Positions 45,738 to 56,644 of a stretch of DNA of 64,000 nt are shown piece by piece. How positions within the stretch are numbered: position 1 is the stretch's first letter; every line of letters begins with the position of its first letter. Source of the DNA: Vagococcus teuberi (GTDB taxonomy: Bacteria > Bacillota > Bacilli > Lactobacillales > Vagococcaceae); contig NZ_CP017267.1 of NCBI RefSeq assembly GCF_001870205.1, positions 2,071,001 through 2,135,000 of the forward strand, written 5' to 3'. Under the pieces are notes generated by a model, which was not told the origin of the DNA, did not search any database, and was given only the letters and a program-made list of their open reading frames with translations. Position numbers and translations under genes: made by a program.

Positions 45738-46260
45738 TAGATCACCTCAGCTGACCCACCAGCCGCTTCAATTGCAGATTTTGCAGATTCAGAGAATTTA
45801 GCTGCTTTTACAGTTAATTTTTTAGTTAATTCACCATTACCTAAAACTTTGATTCCTGATTTTTCGTTTTTAACGATTCCTGCTTCAATTAAAGTAGTTG
45901 GTGTTACTTCAGTACCATCTTCAAAACGATTTAACACGTCTAGGTTGATAACTGCATAATCTTTACGATTGATGTTAGTAAATCCACGTTTTGGTAAACG
46001 TCGGAATAAAGGAGTTTGTCCCCCTTCAAACCCTAAGCGTAACACGATGTTGTATCTGACTTATCATTTGATGATTAGCATAACAATCCACGTTGTAAGC
46101 GATCCCCTTCAAACCCTAAGCGTACACCACCACCTGAACGTGATTTTTGACCTTTTTGTCCACGACCTGATGTTTTACCATTACCAGATGATGAACCACG
46201 ACCAACACGATTACGTACATGTCTTGATCCTTCTGCCGGATGTAACTCATGAAGTTTCAT
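45737..46260 (-). pseudogene. rplO: 50S ribosomal protein L15 gene, interrupted
   Basis: The first 50 or so codons encode normal L15 ([20 protein letters not shown] ... [10 protein letters not shown]), then the frame enters a 62-bp foreign segment and stops at 46075. The rest of L15 ([20 protein letters not shown] to the end) resumes in another frame from about 46041. A 21-bp sequence at 46104-46124 recurs at 46021-46041; removing 83 bp between them leaves exactly 441 bp, i.e. a 146-residue L15. Either a real insertion or a sequence error. Confidence 0.85.
46021..46124. repeat. 21-bp direct repeat and 62-bp insert inside rplO
   Basis: Copies at 46021-46041 and 46104-46124 are identical and lie 83 bp apart. 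The 62 bp between them does not resemble L15 and contains a short inverted repeat, ATCAT-TTG-ATGAT. Confidence 0.85.
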
Positions 46261-46302
46261 ATATTCGGCACCTCCTTAAAATAGTCTACCTACAAATCAT
46301 AA

Positions 46303-46482
46303 TTAAATTTCTTCAACGTCCACTAAATGTGATATAGTGTTAACCATTCCTTTAATCGCTTCATTGTTAGGTTTCACGACTGTAGAATTAGTTTTTTTCA
46401 AGCCTAAAGCTTTCACTGTATCACGTTGGTTTTGAGGACGTCCAATGACACTACGCTTTAACGTAATTTTTAATTCGCTCAT
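46303..46482 (-). CDS. rpmD: 50S ribosomal protein L30
   Basis: A 59-residue protein, [20 protein letters not shown]. Stop at 46303 is AAT-ended as in relatives (DVEEI). Between rpsE and rplO. Confidence 0.97.
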   Translation of the reverse strand: MSELKITLKRSVIGRPQNQRDTVKALGLKKTNSTVVKPNNEAIKGMVNTISHLVDVEEI

Positions 46483-46494
46483 TTTTAGTCCCCC

Positions 46495-46995
46495 TTATCC
46501 GATTAGTTCGTCAACAGAAATGCCTCTAAGTTCAGCCACTTCTTCTGCACGTTTTAGTCTACTTAAACCTTCAACAGTTGCGCGAACAACGTTGACAGGT
46601 GTGTTTGATCCTAATGATTTACTTGTAATATCAGAAATACCCGCTAACTCAAGGACGGCACGCACTGGTCCACCAGCTGCAACCCCAGAACCGGCAACAG
46701 CAGGTTTCATAAGGATACGTCCACCACAGAATGATCCAATCACTTCGTGAGGAATTGTTGAGCCTACCATTGGTACTTCGATTAAGTTTTTCTTAGCATC
46801 TTCTACTGCTTTACGAATTGCTTCAGGTACTTCTTGAGCTTTACCAGTACCAAATCCAACGTGACCATTTCTATCTCCAACTACTACTAAAGCAGCAAAG
46901 CGTAGACGACGTCCACCTTTAACAACTTTAGATACGCGGTTAATAGCTACTACGCGGTCTTCTAAGTCGAATTGTCTAGCATCTAAATTAGCCAT
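46495..46995 (-). CDS. rpsE: 30S ribosomal protein S5
   Basis: A 166-residue protein with the N-terminal KH-like fold ([20 protein letters not shown]) and [26 protein letters not shown]; residues sensitive to spectinomycin resistance lie in VVKGGR and appear unaltered. Confidence 0.98.
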   Translation of the reverse strand: MANLDARQFDLEDRVVAINRVSKVVKGGRRLRFAALVVVGDRNGHVGFGTGKAQEVPEAIRKAVEDAKKNLIEVPMVGSTIPHEVIGSFCGGRILMKPAVAGSGVAAGGPVRAVLELAGISDITSKSLGSNTPVNVVRATVEGLSRLKRAEEVAELRGISVDELIG

Positions 46996-47015
46996 GAATG
47001 GTGTTCCTCCTTTTC

Positions 47016-47372
47016 CTAAAATTCTAGTCCATTTTCACGTGCTGCTTCAGCTAATGCAGCTACACGTCCATGGTAAAGGTATCCACCACGGTCAAAGACT
47101 ACTTCTTTAATACCTTTTTCTGTTGCTTTTTTAGCAATTGAAGCTCCTACAGCTGTAGCTGCTTCAGTTTTGTTTTCTCCTGCGATATCTTTATCAACAG
47201 TAGAGGCACTTGCAAGTGTCACACCCGCTACGTCATCAATTAATTGAGCGTAGATGTTTTTGTTAGAACGGAATACGTTCAAGCGTGGGCACTCGGCAGT
47301 ACCAGAGATTTTACTACGTACGCGGCGATGTCTCTTTTGGCGTACTTTATTTTTATCTGGTTTTGAAATCAC
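47016..47372 (-). CDS. rplR: 50S ribosomal protein L18
   Basis: A 118-residue 5S rRNA-binding protein. The GTG at 47372 ([17 protein letters not shown]) fits the family and has GAGGTG 6 nt upstream; a GTG 3 codons earlier is part of that site. Confidence 0.96.
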   Translation of the reverse strand: MISKPDKNKVRQKRHRRVRSKISGTAECPRLNVFRSNKNIYAQLIDDVAGVTLASASTVDKDIAGENKTEAATAVGASIAKKATEKGIKEVVFDRGGYLYHGRVAALAEAARENGLEF

Positions 47373-47397
47373 ACTTGTCACCTCATTAATTTATTTG

Positions 47398-47934
47398 TTA
47401 TTTACCAGTTTTACCTTCTTTACGTCTTACATGTTCGCCAACATAGCGAATACCTTTACCTTTGTAAGGCTCAGGAGGACGTACTCCACGAATGTTCGCT
47501 GAAAATTCTCCAACAACTTCTTTGTTAGACCCTTTTACAACGATTTGTGTGTTTGAAGGAACTTCAATTGTGATACCTTCTGGCGTTTCAAACTCAACTG
47601 GATGAGAATATCCAACGTTTAATACAAGCTTTTTCCCTTGTAATTGAGCACGGTAACCAACCCCGATTAGTTCAAGAGCTTTTTCAAACCCTTCACTAAC
47701 ACCAACAACCATGTTGTTTAAGTTAGCACGCATTGTACCATGTAAGGTTTTGTTTTCTTTAGTATCATCAGGACGAGTTAAGACAACTTCACCTTCTGAA
47801 ATGTTTAACGTAATATTTGGTGAAAACTCACGAGTTAATTCACCTTTTGGACCTTTAACCGTAACAGTGTTTCCTGATTGTGTTATTGTAACACCTGCAG
47901 GAACTACGACTGGTTTATTTCCGATACGACTCAC
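47398..47934 (-). CDS. rplF: 50S ribosomal protein L6
   Basis: A 178-residue protein of the stalk base: two similar domains and the end [25 protein letters not shown]. Confidence 0.98.
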   Translation of the reverse strand: MSRIGNKPVVVPAGVTITQSGNTVTVKGPKGELTREFSPNITLNISEGEVVLTRPDDTKENKTLHGTMRANLNNMVVGVSEGFEKALELIGVGYRAQLQGKKLVLNVGYSHPVEFETPEGITIEVPSNTQIVVKGSNKEVVGEFSANIRGVRPPEPYKGKGIRYVGEHVRRKEGKTGK

Positions 47935-47963
47935 TCTAGGCCACCTCCTTGATTAATAATTTT

Positions 47964-48362
47964 TTACCAAACGTATGCTAGTACTTCTCCACCAGTGTTA
48001 CGCTCTCTTGCTTCTTTATCAGTTAAGATACCTTCTGAAGTTGAGATAATAGCTATACCTAAACCATTTAATACTTTAGGTACTTCATCAGCTTTTACAT
48101 AAACACGTAAACCTGGTTTAGAGATACGTTTTAAGTTAGTAATAACGCGTTCGTCGTTTTTACCATATTTTAAGAAAACACGGATGATTCCTTGTTTGTC
48201 ATCTTCGATGAATTCTACTTCACGCACAAAACCTTCACGTTGTAAGATTTTTGCGATTTCAAGTTTGATTGTTGATGCAGGCACTTCTAATGATTCGTGT
48301 TTTACGATATTCGCATTACGAATACGCGTTAAGAAGTCTGCAATTGGATCTGTCATCACCAT
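47964..48362 (-). CDS. rpsH: 30S ribosomal protein S8
   Basis: A 132-residue central-domain assembly protein, [18 protein letters not shown]; ends [15 protein letters not shown]. Confidence 0.98.
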   Translation of the reverse strand: MVMTDPIADFLTRIRNANIVKHESLEVPASTIKLEIAKILQREGFVREVEFIEDDKQGIIRVFLKYGKNDERVITNLKRISKPGLRVYVKADEVPKVLNGLGIAIISTSEGILTDKEARERNTGGEVLAYVW

Positions 48363-48396
48363 TGAGTCCTTTACCTCCTTTTGCGGTTTACTTTTT

Positions 48397-48582
48397 TTAC
48401 CAGCTTGCTTTCTTCACGCCGGGAATTTGTCCTTTATAGGCAAGTTCACGGAAGCAAATACGGCAAAGTTTAAATTTGCGATAAACTGAATGTGGACGTC
48501 CACAACGTTCACAACGAGTATATTCTTGAGTTGAGAATTTTGCTGGGCGTTTATTTTTAGCAATCATTGATTTTTTAGCCAC
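48397..48582 (-). CDS. rpsN: 30S ribosomal protein S14, zinc form
   Basis: A 61-residue protein with two CxxC pairs (CERC, CRIC) for zinc. The short, zinc-binding type typical of Firmicutes. Confidence 0.98.
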   Translation of the reverse strand: MAKKSMIAKNKRPAKFSTQEYTRCERCGRPHSVYRKFKLCRICFRELAYKGQIPGVKKASW

Positions 48583-48600
48583 GTAGTTCGCCTCCTTAAA

Positions 48601-49140
48601 TTATTTTTGGAATGGCATTCCAAGTTGACCTAATAACTCACGAGCTTCCTCATCAGTATTAGCAGTTGTAACAATAACAATGTCCATTCCTCGAACTTTA
48701 TCTACTAAATCATAATCAACTTCAGGGAAAATTAATTGTTCTTTTACACCTAAAGTGTAATTTCCACGTCCGTCAAATGATTTTTTGCTGATACCATGGA
48801 AGTCACGTACACGAGGTAAAGAGACAGATACTAATTTATCTAAAAATTCGTACATTCTTTCTCCACGTAAAGTTACTTTACATCCGATTGGCATTCCTTC
48901 ACGTAAACGGAAACCAGCGATAGATTTTTTAGCTTTTGTGATAATTGGTTTTTGTCCAGAGATTAAAGCAAGTTCTTCAACAGCTTTATCTAAGTTTTTA
49001 CTATTTGATACTGCATCACCAACACCCATGTTAATAACGATTTTATCAACTTTAGGTGTTTGCATAACAGAAGAGTAATTAAATTTTTCCACCAATGATG
49101 GTGTTACTTCATTAAGATACTTTTCTTTTAGGCGGTTCAT
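48601..49140 (-). CDS. rplE: 50S ribosomal protein L5
   Basis: A 179-residue 5S rRNA-binding protein; [29 protein letters not shown] is the typical region. Confidence 0.98.
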   Translation of the reverse strand: MNRLKEKYLNEVTPSLVEKFNYSSVMQTPKVDKIVINMGVGDAVSNSKNLDKAVEELALISGQKPIITKAKKSIAGFRLREGMPIGCKVTLRGERMYEFLDKLVSVSLPRVRDFHGISKKSFDGRGNYTLGVKEQLIFPEVDYDLVDKVRGMDIVIVTTANTDEEARELLGQLGMPFQK

Positions 49141-49166
49141 TCAACATTGCCTCCTTCCTGATATTC

Positions 49167-49478
49167 TTATTTATCTAAAACTTCTCCAGTTTTCTTAGAA
49201 ACACGTACTTTTTTGCCATCTACTTCTTTGTATCCTACACGTGTTGGTTCACCATTAGATGGATCAACCACCATTACATTAGAAACGTGAATAGATGCCT
49301 CCATTTCGATAATTCCACCTTGTGGAGCTGTCGCGCTAGGTTTTTGGTGTTTTTTCATAATGTTAACACCTTCAACGATGACGCGATCTTTCTTTGGAAA
49401 TGCTTGGAGTACGATTCCCTCTTTGTTTTTATCTTTACCTGAGATAACTTTTACTTTATCGCCTTTTTTAACGAACAT
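49167..49478 (-). CDS. rplX: 50S ribosomal protein L24
   Basis: A 103-residue assembly-initiating protein with a KOW motif ([18 protein letters not shown]). ATG at 49478 is used; the GTG 4 codons earlier is part of its AAGGAGGTG site. Confidence 0.96.
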   Translation of the reverse strand: MFVKKGDKVKVISGKDKNKEGIVLQAFPKKDRVIVEGVNIMKKHQKPSATAPQGGIIEMEASIHVSNVMVVDPSNGEPTRVGYKEVDGKKVRVSKKTGEVLDK

Positions 49479-49512
49479 CTTGTTTCGCACCTCCTTTAAA
49501 CATGAGTATGTA

Positions 49513-49896
<384 letters not shown>

Positions 49897-49931
49897 TCAA
49901 ACTTTCAGGTTTCTCTATGGGAAAATTCGAA

Positions 49932-50198
49932 TTAAATAATTACTGCTTCTTCTACAACTTCTAATAAACGGAAGCGTTTTGTCGCAGACAATGGACGAGT
50001 TTCCATAATTTTAACGATGTCTCCCGTTTTTGCTACATTGTTTTCATCATGAGCTTTATATTTCTTAGAGTATTTAACTCTCTTACCATAAATCTTATGA
50101 GTTTTCTTTGTTTCTACTACAACAACGATAGTTTTATCCATTTTATCGGAAACTACGCGTCCAGTATAAACTTTACGTTCATTTCTTTCTTGAGTCAT
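49932..50198 (-). CDS. rpsQ: 30S ribosomal protein S17
   Basis: An 88-residue OB-fold primary rRNA binder; [19 protein letters not shown]. Confidence 0.98.
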   Translation of the reverse strand: MTQERNERKVYTGRVVSDKMDKTIVVVVETKKTHKIYGKRVKYSKKYKAHDENNVAKTGDIVKIMETRPLSATKRFRLLEVVEEAVII

Positions 50199-50221
50199 CT
50201 ATCAATGGCCTCCTTCCACTA

Positions 50222-50413
50222 TTACTTAGCAGCTTCTTCACGCAAAACTGTTTTGATGCGTGCAATCGATTTACGAACTTCTGAAATTCGCGCTGTATTT
50301 TCTAATTGACCTGTTGCTAATTGGAAACGTAAGTTGAAAAGTTCTTCTTTATACTCTTTCTCTTTAGCGATCATTTCGGTAGTGGTTAATTCTCTGATAT
50401 CTTTAACCTTCAT
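50222..50413 (-). CDS. rpmC: 50S ribosomal protein L29
   Basis: A 63-residue two-helix protein at the exit tunnel, [23 protein letters not shown] at 50413 overlaps the rplP stop by 11 nt; the earlier ATG at 50437 adds non-family residues. Confidence 0.96.
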   Translation of the reverse strand: MKVKDIRELTTTEMIAKEKEYKEELFNLRFQLATGQLENTARISEVRKSIARIKTVLREEAAK

Positions 50414-50837
50414 TCGATTCACCACCCATTTCTTCACGTTTTACAATTTTTGTTTTAATAGGTAACTTGTTAGAAGCAAGTCTTAATGCTTCACGAGCTA
50501 CATCTTCAGGAACGCCGGCAACTTCAAACATGATTTTTCCACGTTTTACTGGTGCAACCCATCCTTCAGGAGCCCCTTTACCAGAACCCATACGAACACC
50601 AATTGCTTTTGATGTATATGATTTGTGAGGGAAAATTTTAATCCATACTTTCCCACCACGTTTCATGTGACGAGTCATTGCGATACGGGCAGCTTCTATT
50701 TGACGGTTAGTAATCCAATGAGAATCAACAGCTTGTAAGCCGTATTCACCAAATGCGATTTCTTTACCACCTTTAGCTTCACCACGCATTTTACCTCTAA
50801 ATTCACGACGGTGTTTTACACGTTTAGGTACTAACAT
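50403..50837 (-). CDS. rplP: 50S ribosomal protein L16
   Basis: A 144-residue protein near the A site; [19 protein letters not shown] and [20 protein letters not shown]. Confidence 0.98.
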   Translation of the reverse strand: MLVPKRVKHRREFRGKMRGEAKGGKEIAFGEYGLQAVDSHWITNRQIEAARIAMTRHMKRGGKVWIKIFPHKSYTSKAIGVRMGSGKGAPEGWVAPVKRGKIMFEVAGVPEDVAREALRLASNKLPIKTKIVKREEMGGESNEG

Positions 50838-50839
50838 GA

Positions 50840-51496
50840 TTATTTCCCTCCTTTCTCAGTGTTTTTCTTTTCAGGAAGAATTTCTCCACGATAAATCCAC
50901 ACTTTAACTCCTAGTTTTCCGTATGTTGTATCTGCTTCTTCCCAAGCATAATCAATATCTGCTCTTAATGTATGCAATGGAACAGTTCCTTCAGAATAAC
51001 CTTCAGAACGTGCCATATCAGCACCATTTAAACGTCCAGATACAAGAGTTTTGATACCTTGAGCACCTGATCTCATTGTACGTTGGATAGCTTGTTTTTG
51101 AGCACGACGGAATGCTACACGATTTTCTAATTGACGTGCAATTCCTTCTGCTACTAATTTAGCATCTAAATCTGGTTTTTTGATTTCAACGATGTTAATG
51201 TGAACTCGTTTACCAGTTAATTTGTTTAATTCTTTACGTAAAGCTTCAACTTCAGATCCGCCTTTACCAATAACCATACCAGGTTTAGCAGTATGAATTG
51301 AAACGTTCACGCGATTTGCAGCACGTTCGATTTCAATGGTTGAAACAGAAGCATCAGCCAATCTAGTCGAAATGAATTTACGAATGTTCAAATCTTCATG
51401 CAGGTATTCAGCGTATTCTTTTTCTGCATACCATTTCGCATCCCAGTCACGAATGACGCCGACACGCATTCCAATTGGATTAATTTTTTGACCCAC
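50840..51496 (-). CDS. rpsC: 30S ribosomal protein S3
   Basis: A 218-residue protein of the mRNA entry channel; KH domain [18 protein letters not shown]. Confidence 0.98.
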   Translation of the reverse strand: MGQKINPIGMRVGVIRDWDAKWYAEKEYAEYLHEDLNIRKFISTRLADASVSTIEIERAANRVNVSIHTAKPGMVIGKGGSEVEALRKELNKLTGKRVHINIVEIKKPDLDAKLVAEGIARQLENRVAFRRAQKQAIQRTMRSGAQGIKTLVSGRLNGADMARSEGYSEGTVPLHTLRADIDYAWEEADTTYGKLGVKVWIYRGEILPEKKNTEKGGK

Positions 51497-51509
51497 TGGT
51501 TGTCCCTCC

Positions 51510-51860
51510 TTATTTTTCTGATACTACTACTGTAATATGACTTGTTCTTTTGTTGATAGGTGAAGCAGATCCTTTTGCACGAGGACGGAAGCGTTTCATT
51601 GTTGGTCCTTCATTTACAAATACTTCTGATACTACTAAATCTTCAACATCTAAATCAAAGTTGTTTTCTGCGTTAGCAATAGCTGACATAAGCACTTTTT
51701 CAACAATACCTGCTGCTTTGTTAGGTGAGAATTTCAAGATTGAAATTGCTTCTCCTACTTGTTTACCTCTGATTAGGTCAACAACAAGTCTTGTCTTACG
51801 AGGTGAAGTGCGAATTGTTTTAGCTGTTGCTTTAGCTGAAGTAATTCTTTCTTCTGACAT
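51510..51860 (-). CDS. rplV: 50S ribosomal protein L22
   Basis: A 116-residue protein whose beta-hairpin loop ([19 protein letters not shown]) lines the exit tunnel. Confidence 0.98.
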   Translation of the reverse strand: MSEERITSAKATAKTIRTSPRKTRLVVDLIRGKQVGEAISILKFSPNKAAGIVEKVLMSAIANAENNFDLDVEDLVVSEVFVNEGPTMKRFRPRAKGSASPINKRTSHITVVVSEK

Positions 51861-51879
51861 ATTCGTGTCCTCCCCTCAA

Positions 51880-52158
51880 TTAGCGATTTGTTTTTTTATC
51901 GTCAGCAGCGTGTCCGCGATAAGTTCTTGTTGGTGCGAATTCACCTAGTTTATGTCCTACCATGTCTTCTTGAATGTAAACAGGAACATGTTTTCTTCCA
52001 TCATATACTGCGATAGTATATCCTATAAAGTTTGGAAAAATTGTAGAACGACGTGACCAAGTTTTAATTACTTTCTTTTTCGGTTGATCTTTTTGTGCTT
52101 CCACTTTTTTCATTAAGTGTTCATCGACAAAAGGTCCTTTTTTTAAGCTACGACCCAT
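51880..52158 (-). CDS. rpsS: 30S ribosomal protein S19
   Basis: A 92-residue head protein, [20 protein letters not shown]. Confidence 0.98.
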   Translation of the reverse strand: MGRSLKKGPFVDEHLMKKVEAQKDQPKKKVIKTWSRRSTIFPNFIGYTIAVYDGRKHVPVYIQEDMVGHKLGEFAPTRTYRGHAADDKKTNR

Positions 52159-52197
52159 GGTGAACCTCCTCTCACATATTTCGTTTTAGCTATCAAA

Positions 52198-53031
52198 TTA
52201 TTTAGTTTTACGACGACGTACAATAAGTTTATCTGATTTAGCTTTTTTACTACGCGTTTTATATCCAAGTGTTGGTTTGCCCCATGGACTCATTGGAGAT
52301 GGACGTCCGATAGGTGCTTTACCTTCACCACCACCGTGTGGGTGATCGTTAGGGTTCATTACGCTACCACGTACAGTAGGACGTTTACCTAACCAGCGAT
52401 TACGACCAGCTTTACCAATGTTGATTAATTCGTGTTGTTCGTTACCTACAGTACCGATTGTTGCACGACAAGTCCCTAAAATCATACGAACTTCCCCTGA
52501 ATTCAAACGAACTAATACATATTTTCCTTCTTTACCTAACACTTGAGCGCTAGTTCCAGCAGAACGGATTAATTGTCCACCCTTACCAGGTTTTAACTCA
52601 ATGTTATGGATAACAGTACCAACTGGGATGTTGTTCAATGGTAGAGCATTCCCTACTTTGATATCCGCGTCTGGTCCTGAAGAAATTTGTGCACCTACTT
52701 GGATGCCTTTTGGTGCTAAAATATATGCCTTCACACCGTCAGTGTAATGGATTAATGCAATGTTAGCAGATCTATTTGGATCGTACTCAACTGTTTTTAC
52801 AGTACCAACCACATTATCTTTATTACGTTTAAAATCAATTAAACGGTATTGGCGTTTGTGTCCACCCGCTTGATGACGTACAGTGATTTTACCTTGGTTG
52901 TTACGTCCAGCGTTTTTGCTTAATGGTTGTAATAACGTTTTTTCTGGTTTAGAAGTTGTGATTTCAGCAAAATCAGAACCAGTCATGTTACGACGACCAT
53001 TTGTGGTAGGTTTATACTTTTTAATCGCCAC
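52198..53031 (-). CDS. rplB: 50S ribosomal protein L2
   Basis: A 277-residue protein near the peptidyl transferase centre; [19 protein letters not shown] and [14 protein letters not shown] with the key His are present. Confidence 0.98.
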   Translation of the reverse strand: MAIKKYKPTTNGRRNMTGSDFAEITTSKPEKTLLQPLSKNAGRNNQGKITVRHQAGGHKRQYRLIDFKRNKDNVVGTVKTVEYDPNRSANIALIHYTDGVKAYILAPKGIQVGAQISSGPDADIKVGNALPLNNIPVGTVIHNIELKPGKGGQLIRSAGTSAQVLGKEGKYVLVRLNSGEVRMILGTCRATIGTVGNEQHELINIGKAGRNRWLGKRPTVRGSVMNPNDHPHGGGEGKAPIGRPSPMSPWGKPTLGYKTRSKKAKSDKLIVRRRKTK

Positions 53032-53064
53032 GTGATTTCCCTCCTACTTTAGTCAATGCTGTTA

Positions 53065-53352
53065 TTATTCAGCATCAAAAATTTGAATTTCTTTTGAATC
53101 TTCTGTTAGTTGTACAATCGCTTTACGACGTTTCTTAGTGTAACCAGCGTGTCTACCCATTCTTTTAAGTTTAGGTTTAACGTTCATGATGTTCACTTTT
53201 TTAACTTTAACGTCGAAAACTGATTCTACAGCTTGCTTAACTAATGTTTTGTTGGCTCTTACGTCAACTTCAAACGTGTATTTTTTTTCGTCCATAGCTG
53301 CTACAGACATTTCTGTAATAACTGGGCGTTTAATTACGTCGATTAATTCCAT
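53065..53352 (-). CDS. rplW: 50S ribosomal protein L23
   Basis: A 95-residue exit-site protein and docking point for SRP and trigger factor. Start overlaps the rplD stop by 1 nt. Confidence 0.98.
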   Translation of the reverse strand: MELIDVIKRPVITEMSVAAMDEKKYTFEVDVRANKTLVKQAVESVFDVKVKKVNIMNVKPKLKRMGRHAGYTKKRRKAIVQLTEDSKEIQIFDAE

Positions 53353-53975
53353 TATGCAAGCACCTCCTCTATTTGAGTTAGAGCAGTTTTAGTCACTAAT
53401 AGTTTGTCAGCAGCAACTACGTCAAGTACGCTTACGTTGTTTGATTCTACAATAGAAACATTTGGTAAGTTACGTCCTGATAAAGCAGCAAAGTCATTGC
53501 CACCCTCTAGTACTACTAAAACTTTAGTATCAACACTTAAGTTTTCTAAAACTTGTTTAAATTCTTTTGTTTTTGGTGCGTCGAAAGCTAAACCTTCAAC
53601 AACAACTAGTTTGTTTTCAGCAACTTTTTCTGATAAAACAGATTTGATTGCTAAACGACGAACTTTTTTAGGTAATTTGTAGCCATAAGAACGTGGTGTT
53701 GGTCCAAAGACAACTCCACCTCCACGCCATTGTGGTGAGCGGATAGATCCTTGACGCGCACGACCTGTTCCTTTTTGACGCCATGGTTTACGTCCTCCAC
53801 CGCGTACAGCGCTACGGTTTTTAACAGCGTGAGTTCCTTGTCTTAAAGAAGCACGTTGCATGATAATTGCATCGTAGACAACACTTTCGTTTGGCTCGAT
53901 GCCAAAAATAGCTTCATTTAATTCAATTTCGCCATTTTGAGTTCCATCTTGTTTATATAATGCTACAGATGTCAT
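53352..53975 (-). CDS. rplD: 50S ribosomal protein L4
   Basis: A 207-residue protein; the loop [24 protein letters not shown] segment reaches the tunnel constriction. ATG at 53975 fits the family ([11 protein letters not shown]) with GAGGAGG upstream. In other species L4 represses the S10 operon. Confidence 0.97.
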   Translation of the reverse strand: MTSVALYKQDGTQNGEIELNEAIFGIEPNESVVYDAIIMQRASLRQGTHAVKNRSAVRGGGRKPWRQKGTGRARQGSIRSPQWRGGGVVFGPTPRSYGYKLPKKVRRLAIKSVLSEKVAENKLVVVEGLAFDAPKTKEFKQVLENLSVDTKVLVVLEGGNDFAALSGRNLPNVSIVESNNVSVLDVVAADKLLVTKTALTQIEEVLA

Positions 53976-53998
53976 TCTTAGTTCCTCCTCTCCCACAA

Positions 53999-54634
53999 TT
54001 ATTTAGCAGCCTTAACAGCTGTTTTTATTTCAATTAATGATTTTTTAGCACCAGGTACATTACCTTTTACTAAAATAACATTTTTATCTGCATCTACTCT
54101 TACGATTTCAAGGTTTTGAACGGTAACACGATCTCCACCCATACGTCCAGCAAGTTTTTTGCCTTTAAATACACGTGATGGATCAGACGCTCCACCCATT
54201 GAACCTGGACGACGATGGTATCTAGAACCATGTGCCATTGGTCCACGAGATTGTCCATGACGCTTGATAGCACCTTGGAAGCCGTGTCCTTTAGTTGTAC
54301 CTGTGACATCAACAATGTCTCCTGCTTGGAAAACATCAACAGTGATTTCTTTACCTACTTCATATTCTCCCAGCTCAACATCATTGAATTCTCTAATGAA
54401 GCGCTTAGGAGTCGTATTTGCTTTTGCAACATGACCCTTAGCAGGTTTGTTTGACAAAATATCACGTTTGTCTTGGAAACCAACTTGGATAGCTTCGTAT
54501 CCATCAGTTTCAACAGTTTTAACTTGTAAAACAACGTTTGGAGTTGCTTCAATTACTGTTACGGGGATTAACTCGCCGTTTTCTGTAAATATTTGTGTCA
54601 TACCTACTTTTTTACCTAAGATTCCTTTGGTCAT
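53999..54634 (-). CDS. rplC: 50S ribosomal protein L3
   Basis: A 211-residue early assembly protein, [30 protein letters not shown] is the loop near the catalytic centre. Confidence 0.98.
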   Translation of the reverse strand: MTKGILGKKVGMTQIFTENGELIPVTVIEATPNVVLQVKTVETDGYEAIQVGFQDKRDILSNKPAKGHVAKANTTPKRFIREFNDVELGEYEVGKEITVDVFQAGDIVDVTGTTKGHGFQGAIKRHGQSRGPMAHGSRYHRRPGSMGGASDPSRVFKGKKLAGRMGGDRVTVQNLEIVRVDADKNVILVKGNVPGAKKSLIEIKTAVKAAK

Positions 54635-54658
54635 GAGTACACCTCCATCTTTTTGTTA

Positions 54659-54967
54659 TTATAATTTAATTTCAATATTTACACCGCTTGGCAAGTCTAG
54701 CTTCATTAAAGCATCAACTGTTTTTGGTGTTGGGCTCACAATATCAATTAAACGTTTGTGAGTACGCATTTCGAATTGTTCACGTGAATCTTTGTATTTA
54801 TGTGTCGCACGGATTACTGTATAAACTGAACGGTCAGTTGGTAATGGAATTGGTCCAGAAACCTCAGCACCTGTTCTTTTTGCTGTTTCTACAATTTTCT
54901 CTGCAGACTGATCTAATACACGATGTTCATACGCTTTTAAACGGATACGAATTTTTTGTTTTGCCAT
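54659..54967 (-). CDS. rpsJ: 30S ribosomal protein S10
   Basis: A 102-residue protein ([19 protein letters not shown]), first gene of the operon. ATG at 54967 is the family start; the 31 codons upstream belong to the leader. Confidence 0.97.
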   Translation of the reverse strand: MAKQKIRIRLKAYEHRVLDQSAEKIVETAKRTGAEVSGPIPLPTDRSVYTVIRATHKYKDSREQFEMRTHKRLIDIVSPTPKTVDALMKLDLPSGVNIEIKL

Positions 54968-54989
54968 TTTGTTCCCTCCTTCGCCTATT

Positions 54990-55115
54990 TTAAAAAGTAG
55001 ACATAGCTCCTCGAAAATATCCAACACGCCACCATGGCAATGCTCCCTGGCGTGTCGCAACCTCTCGATTCAACGCCTTCGTATTTCCATACGAGGTACT
55101 AACATACTTTTTTAT
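54990..55115 (-). promoter_or_regulatory. Structured leader RNA of the S10 operon
   Basis: The leader contains a hairpin with arms ACACGCCA/TGGCGTGT (55024-55055) and one with TCGTAT/ATACGA (55079-55094). Such an ordered leader is expected for ribosomal autoregulation; the exact family is not assigned. Confidence 0.6.
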
Positions 55116-55128
55116 CAGCACCTCTAGA

Positions 55129-55157
55129 ATTATACTAAAAATGCGGTGTATAAGCAA
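55129..55157 (-). promoter_or_regulatory. Promoter of the S10 operon
   Basis: TTGCTT, 17 nt, TATAAT on the minus strand. Transcription would start about 150 nt before rpsJ and include the leader. Confidence 0.85.
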
Positions 55158-55246
55158 CCCTTTTTTAAGTTTAATTCGAAAATTTATCAATCTGTAAAAA
55201 ATATTTTAGTTCAATCAACATTTAAACCTCAAAAAATATTAGCAAA

Positions 55247-55279
55247 TAAAAAAGGTTGAAAACAAATGTTCTCAACCTT
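55247..55279 (-). terminator. Terminator of tuf
   Basis: AAGGTTGAGAAC and GTTTTCAACCTT pair on the minus strand (with a G-U pair), then a T-run. Confidence 0.85.
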
Positions 55280-55320
55280 ACGTCCTTACACAACAATGCT
55301 TTATTTGAATAGATTAAAAA

Positions 55321-56508
55321 TTAACCTACGATTTCAGTTACAACGCCTGAACCAACAGTACGTCCACCCTCACGAATAGAGAAACGAGTTCCGTCTTCGA
55401 TCGCGATTGGGTGAATTAATTCAACATCCATAGCTACGTTATCACCAGGCATTACCATTTCAGTTCCTTCTGGTAATTGACAAACACCAGTTACGTCAGT
55501 TGTACGGAAGTAGAACTGAGGACGGTAGTTTGTAAAGAATGGAGTATGACGTCCACCTTCTTCTTTAGATAAAACGTAAACTTCAGCTTTAAATTTTGTA
55601 TGTGGAGTGATAGTTCCTGGAGCTGCTAATACTTGTCCACGTTGGATATCTTCACGAGCTACCCCACGTAATAAAGCACCAATGTTATCTCCAGCTTCAG
55701 CGTAATCTAATAATTTACGGAACATTTCAACACCTGTTACAGTTGTTTTAGCAGTTTCTTCAGCGATACCTACTAATTCAACTTCGTCACCAACACGAAC
55801 TTGTCCACGTTCAACACGTCCTGTAGCAACAGTACCACGACCAGTAATTGAGAATACGTCCTCAACTGGCATCATGAATGGTTTGTCAGTATCACGTTCT
55901 GGTGTTGGGATATACTCATCAACAGCAGCCATTAATTCTAAGATTTTTTCTTCGTAAGAAGCGTCGCCTTCTAAAGCTTTTAATGCTGAACCAGCAACGA
56001 TTGGAGTATCATCTCCTGGGAAGTCGTATTCAGATAATAAGTCACGAACTTCCATTTCTACTAATTCTAATAATTCTTCGTCGTCAACCATATCCATTTT
56101 GTTTAAGAAAACAACGATGTATGGAACACCAACGTTACGAGATAAAAGAATGTGCTCACGAGTTTGTGGCATTGGACCATCAGCAGCAGATACTACTAAG
56201 ATCGCGCCGTCCATTTGAGCAGCACCAGTGATCATGTTTTTAACGTAGTCAGCATGTCCTGGGCAGTCAACGTGTGCGTAGTGACGAGTGTCAGTTTCAT
56301 ATTCGATATGAGAAGTAGAGATTGTGATTCCACGTTCTTTTTCTTCTGGAGCGTTATCAATATCAGCATATGATGAAGCTTCTCCACCGTTTTTCTTAGC
56401 TAAAACTGTTGCGATTGCTGCAGATAAAGTTGTTTTACCGTGGTCAACGTGTCCGATTGTACCGATGTTTACATGGGCTTTCGAACGGTCAAATTTTTCT
56501 TTTGCCAT
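55321..56508 (-). CDS. tuf: Elongation factor Tu
   Basis: A 395-residue GTPase bringing aminoacyl-tRNA to the ribosome; [17 protein letters not shown] and NKMD. The effector region ERGITI is intact. 136 bp after fusA. Confidence 0.98.
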   Translation of the reverse strand: MAKEKFDRSKAHVNIGTIGHVDHGKTTLSAAIATVLAKKNGGEASSYADIDNAPEEKERGITISTSHIEYETDTRHYAHVDCPGHADYVKNMITGAAQMDGAILVVSAADGPMPQTREHILLSRNVGVPYIVVFLNKMDMVDDEELLELVEMEVRDLLSEYDFPGDDTPIVAGSALKALEGDASYEEKILELMAAVDEYIPTPERDTDKPFMMPVEDVFSITGRGTVATGRVERGQVRVGDEVELVGIAEETAKTTVTGVEMFRKLLDYAEAGDNIGALLRGVAREDIQRGQVLAAPGTITPHTKFKAEVYVLSKEEGGRHTPFFTNYRPQFYFRTTDVTGVCQLPEGTEMVMPGDNVAMDVELIHPIAIEDGTRFSIREGGRTVGSGVVTEIVG

Positions 56509-56644
56509 TTTGTATATATCCTCCTAAAATTAAAAAGTTATTTATTTTATATTATAATGATGAAGGAAAAAAATCAATTAATGAATCTCTTCCTTCACAC
56601 ATCATCATTCTACATGAAATTCAGAAAAAAGCCTAGTCAAAAAA

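Noticed and set aside
46042..46103. Intein or self-splicing intron in rplO
   Set aside because: 62 bp is far too short, and no intron or intein motifs are present.
48785..49078. Long open frames antisense to ribosomal genes
   Set aside because: They mirror the codon bias of rplE and similar genes and have no ribosome site or family motif.
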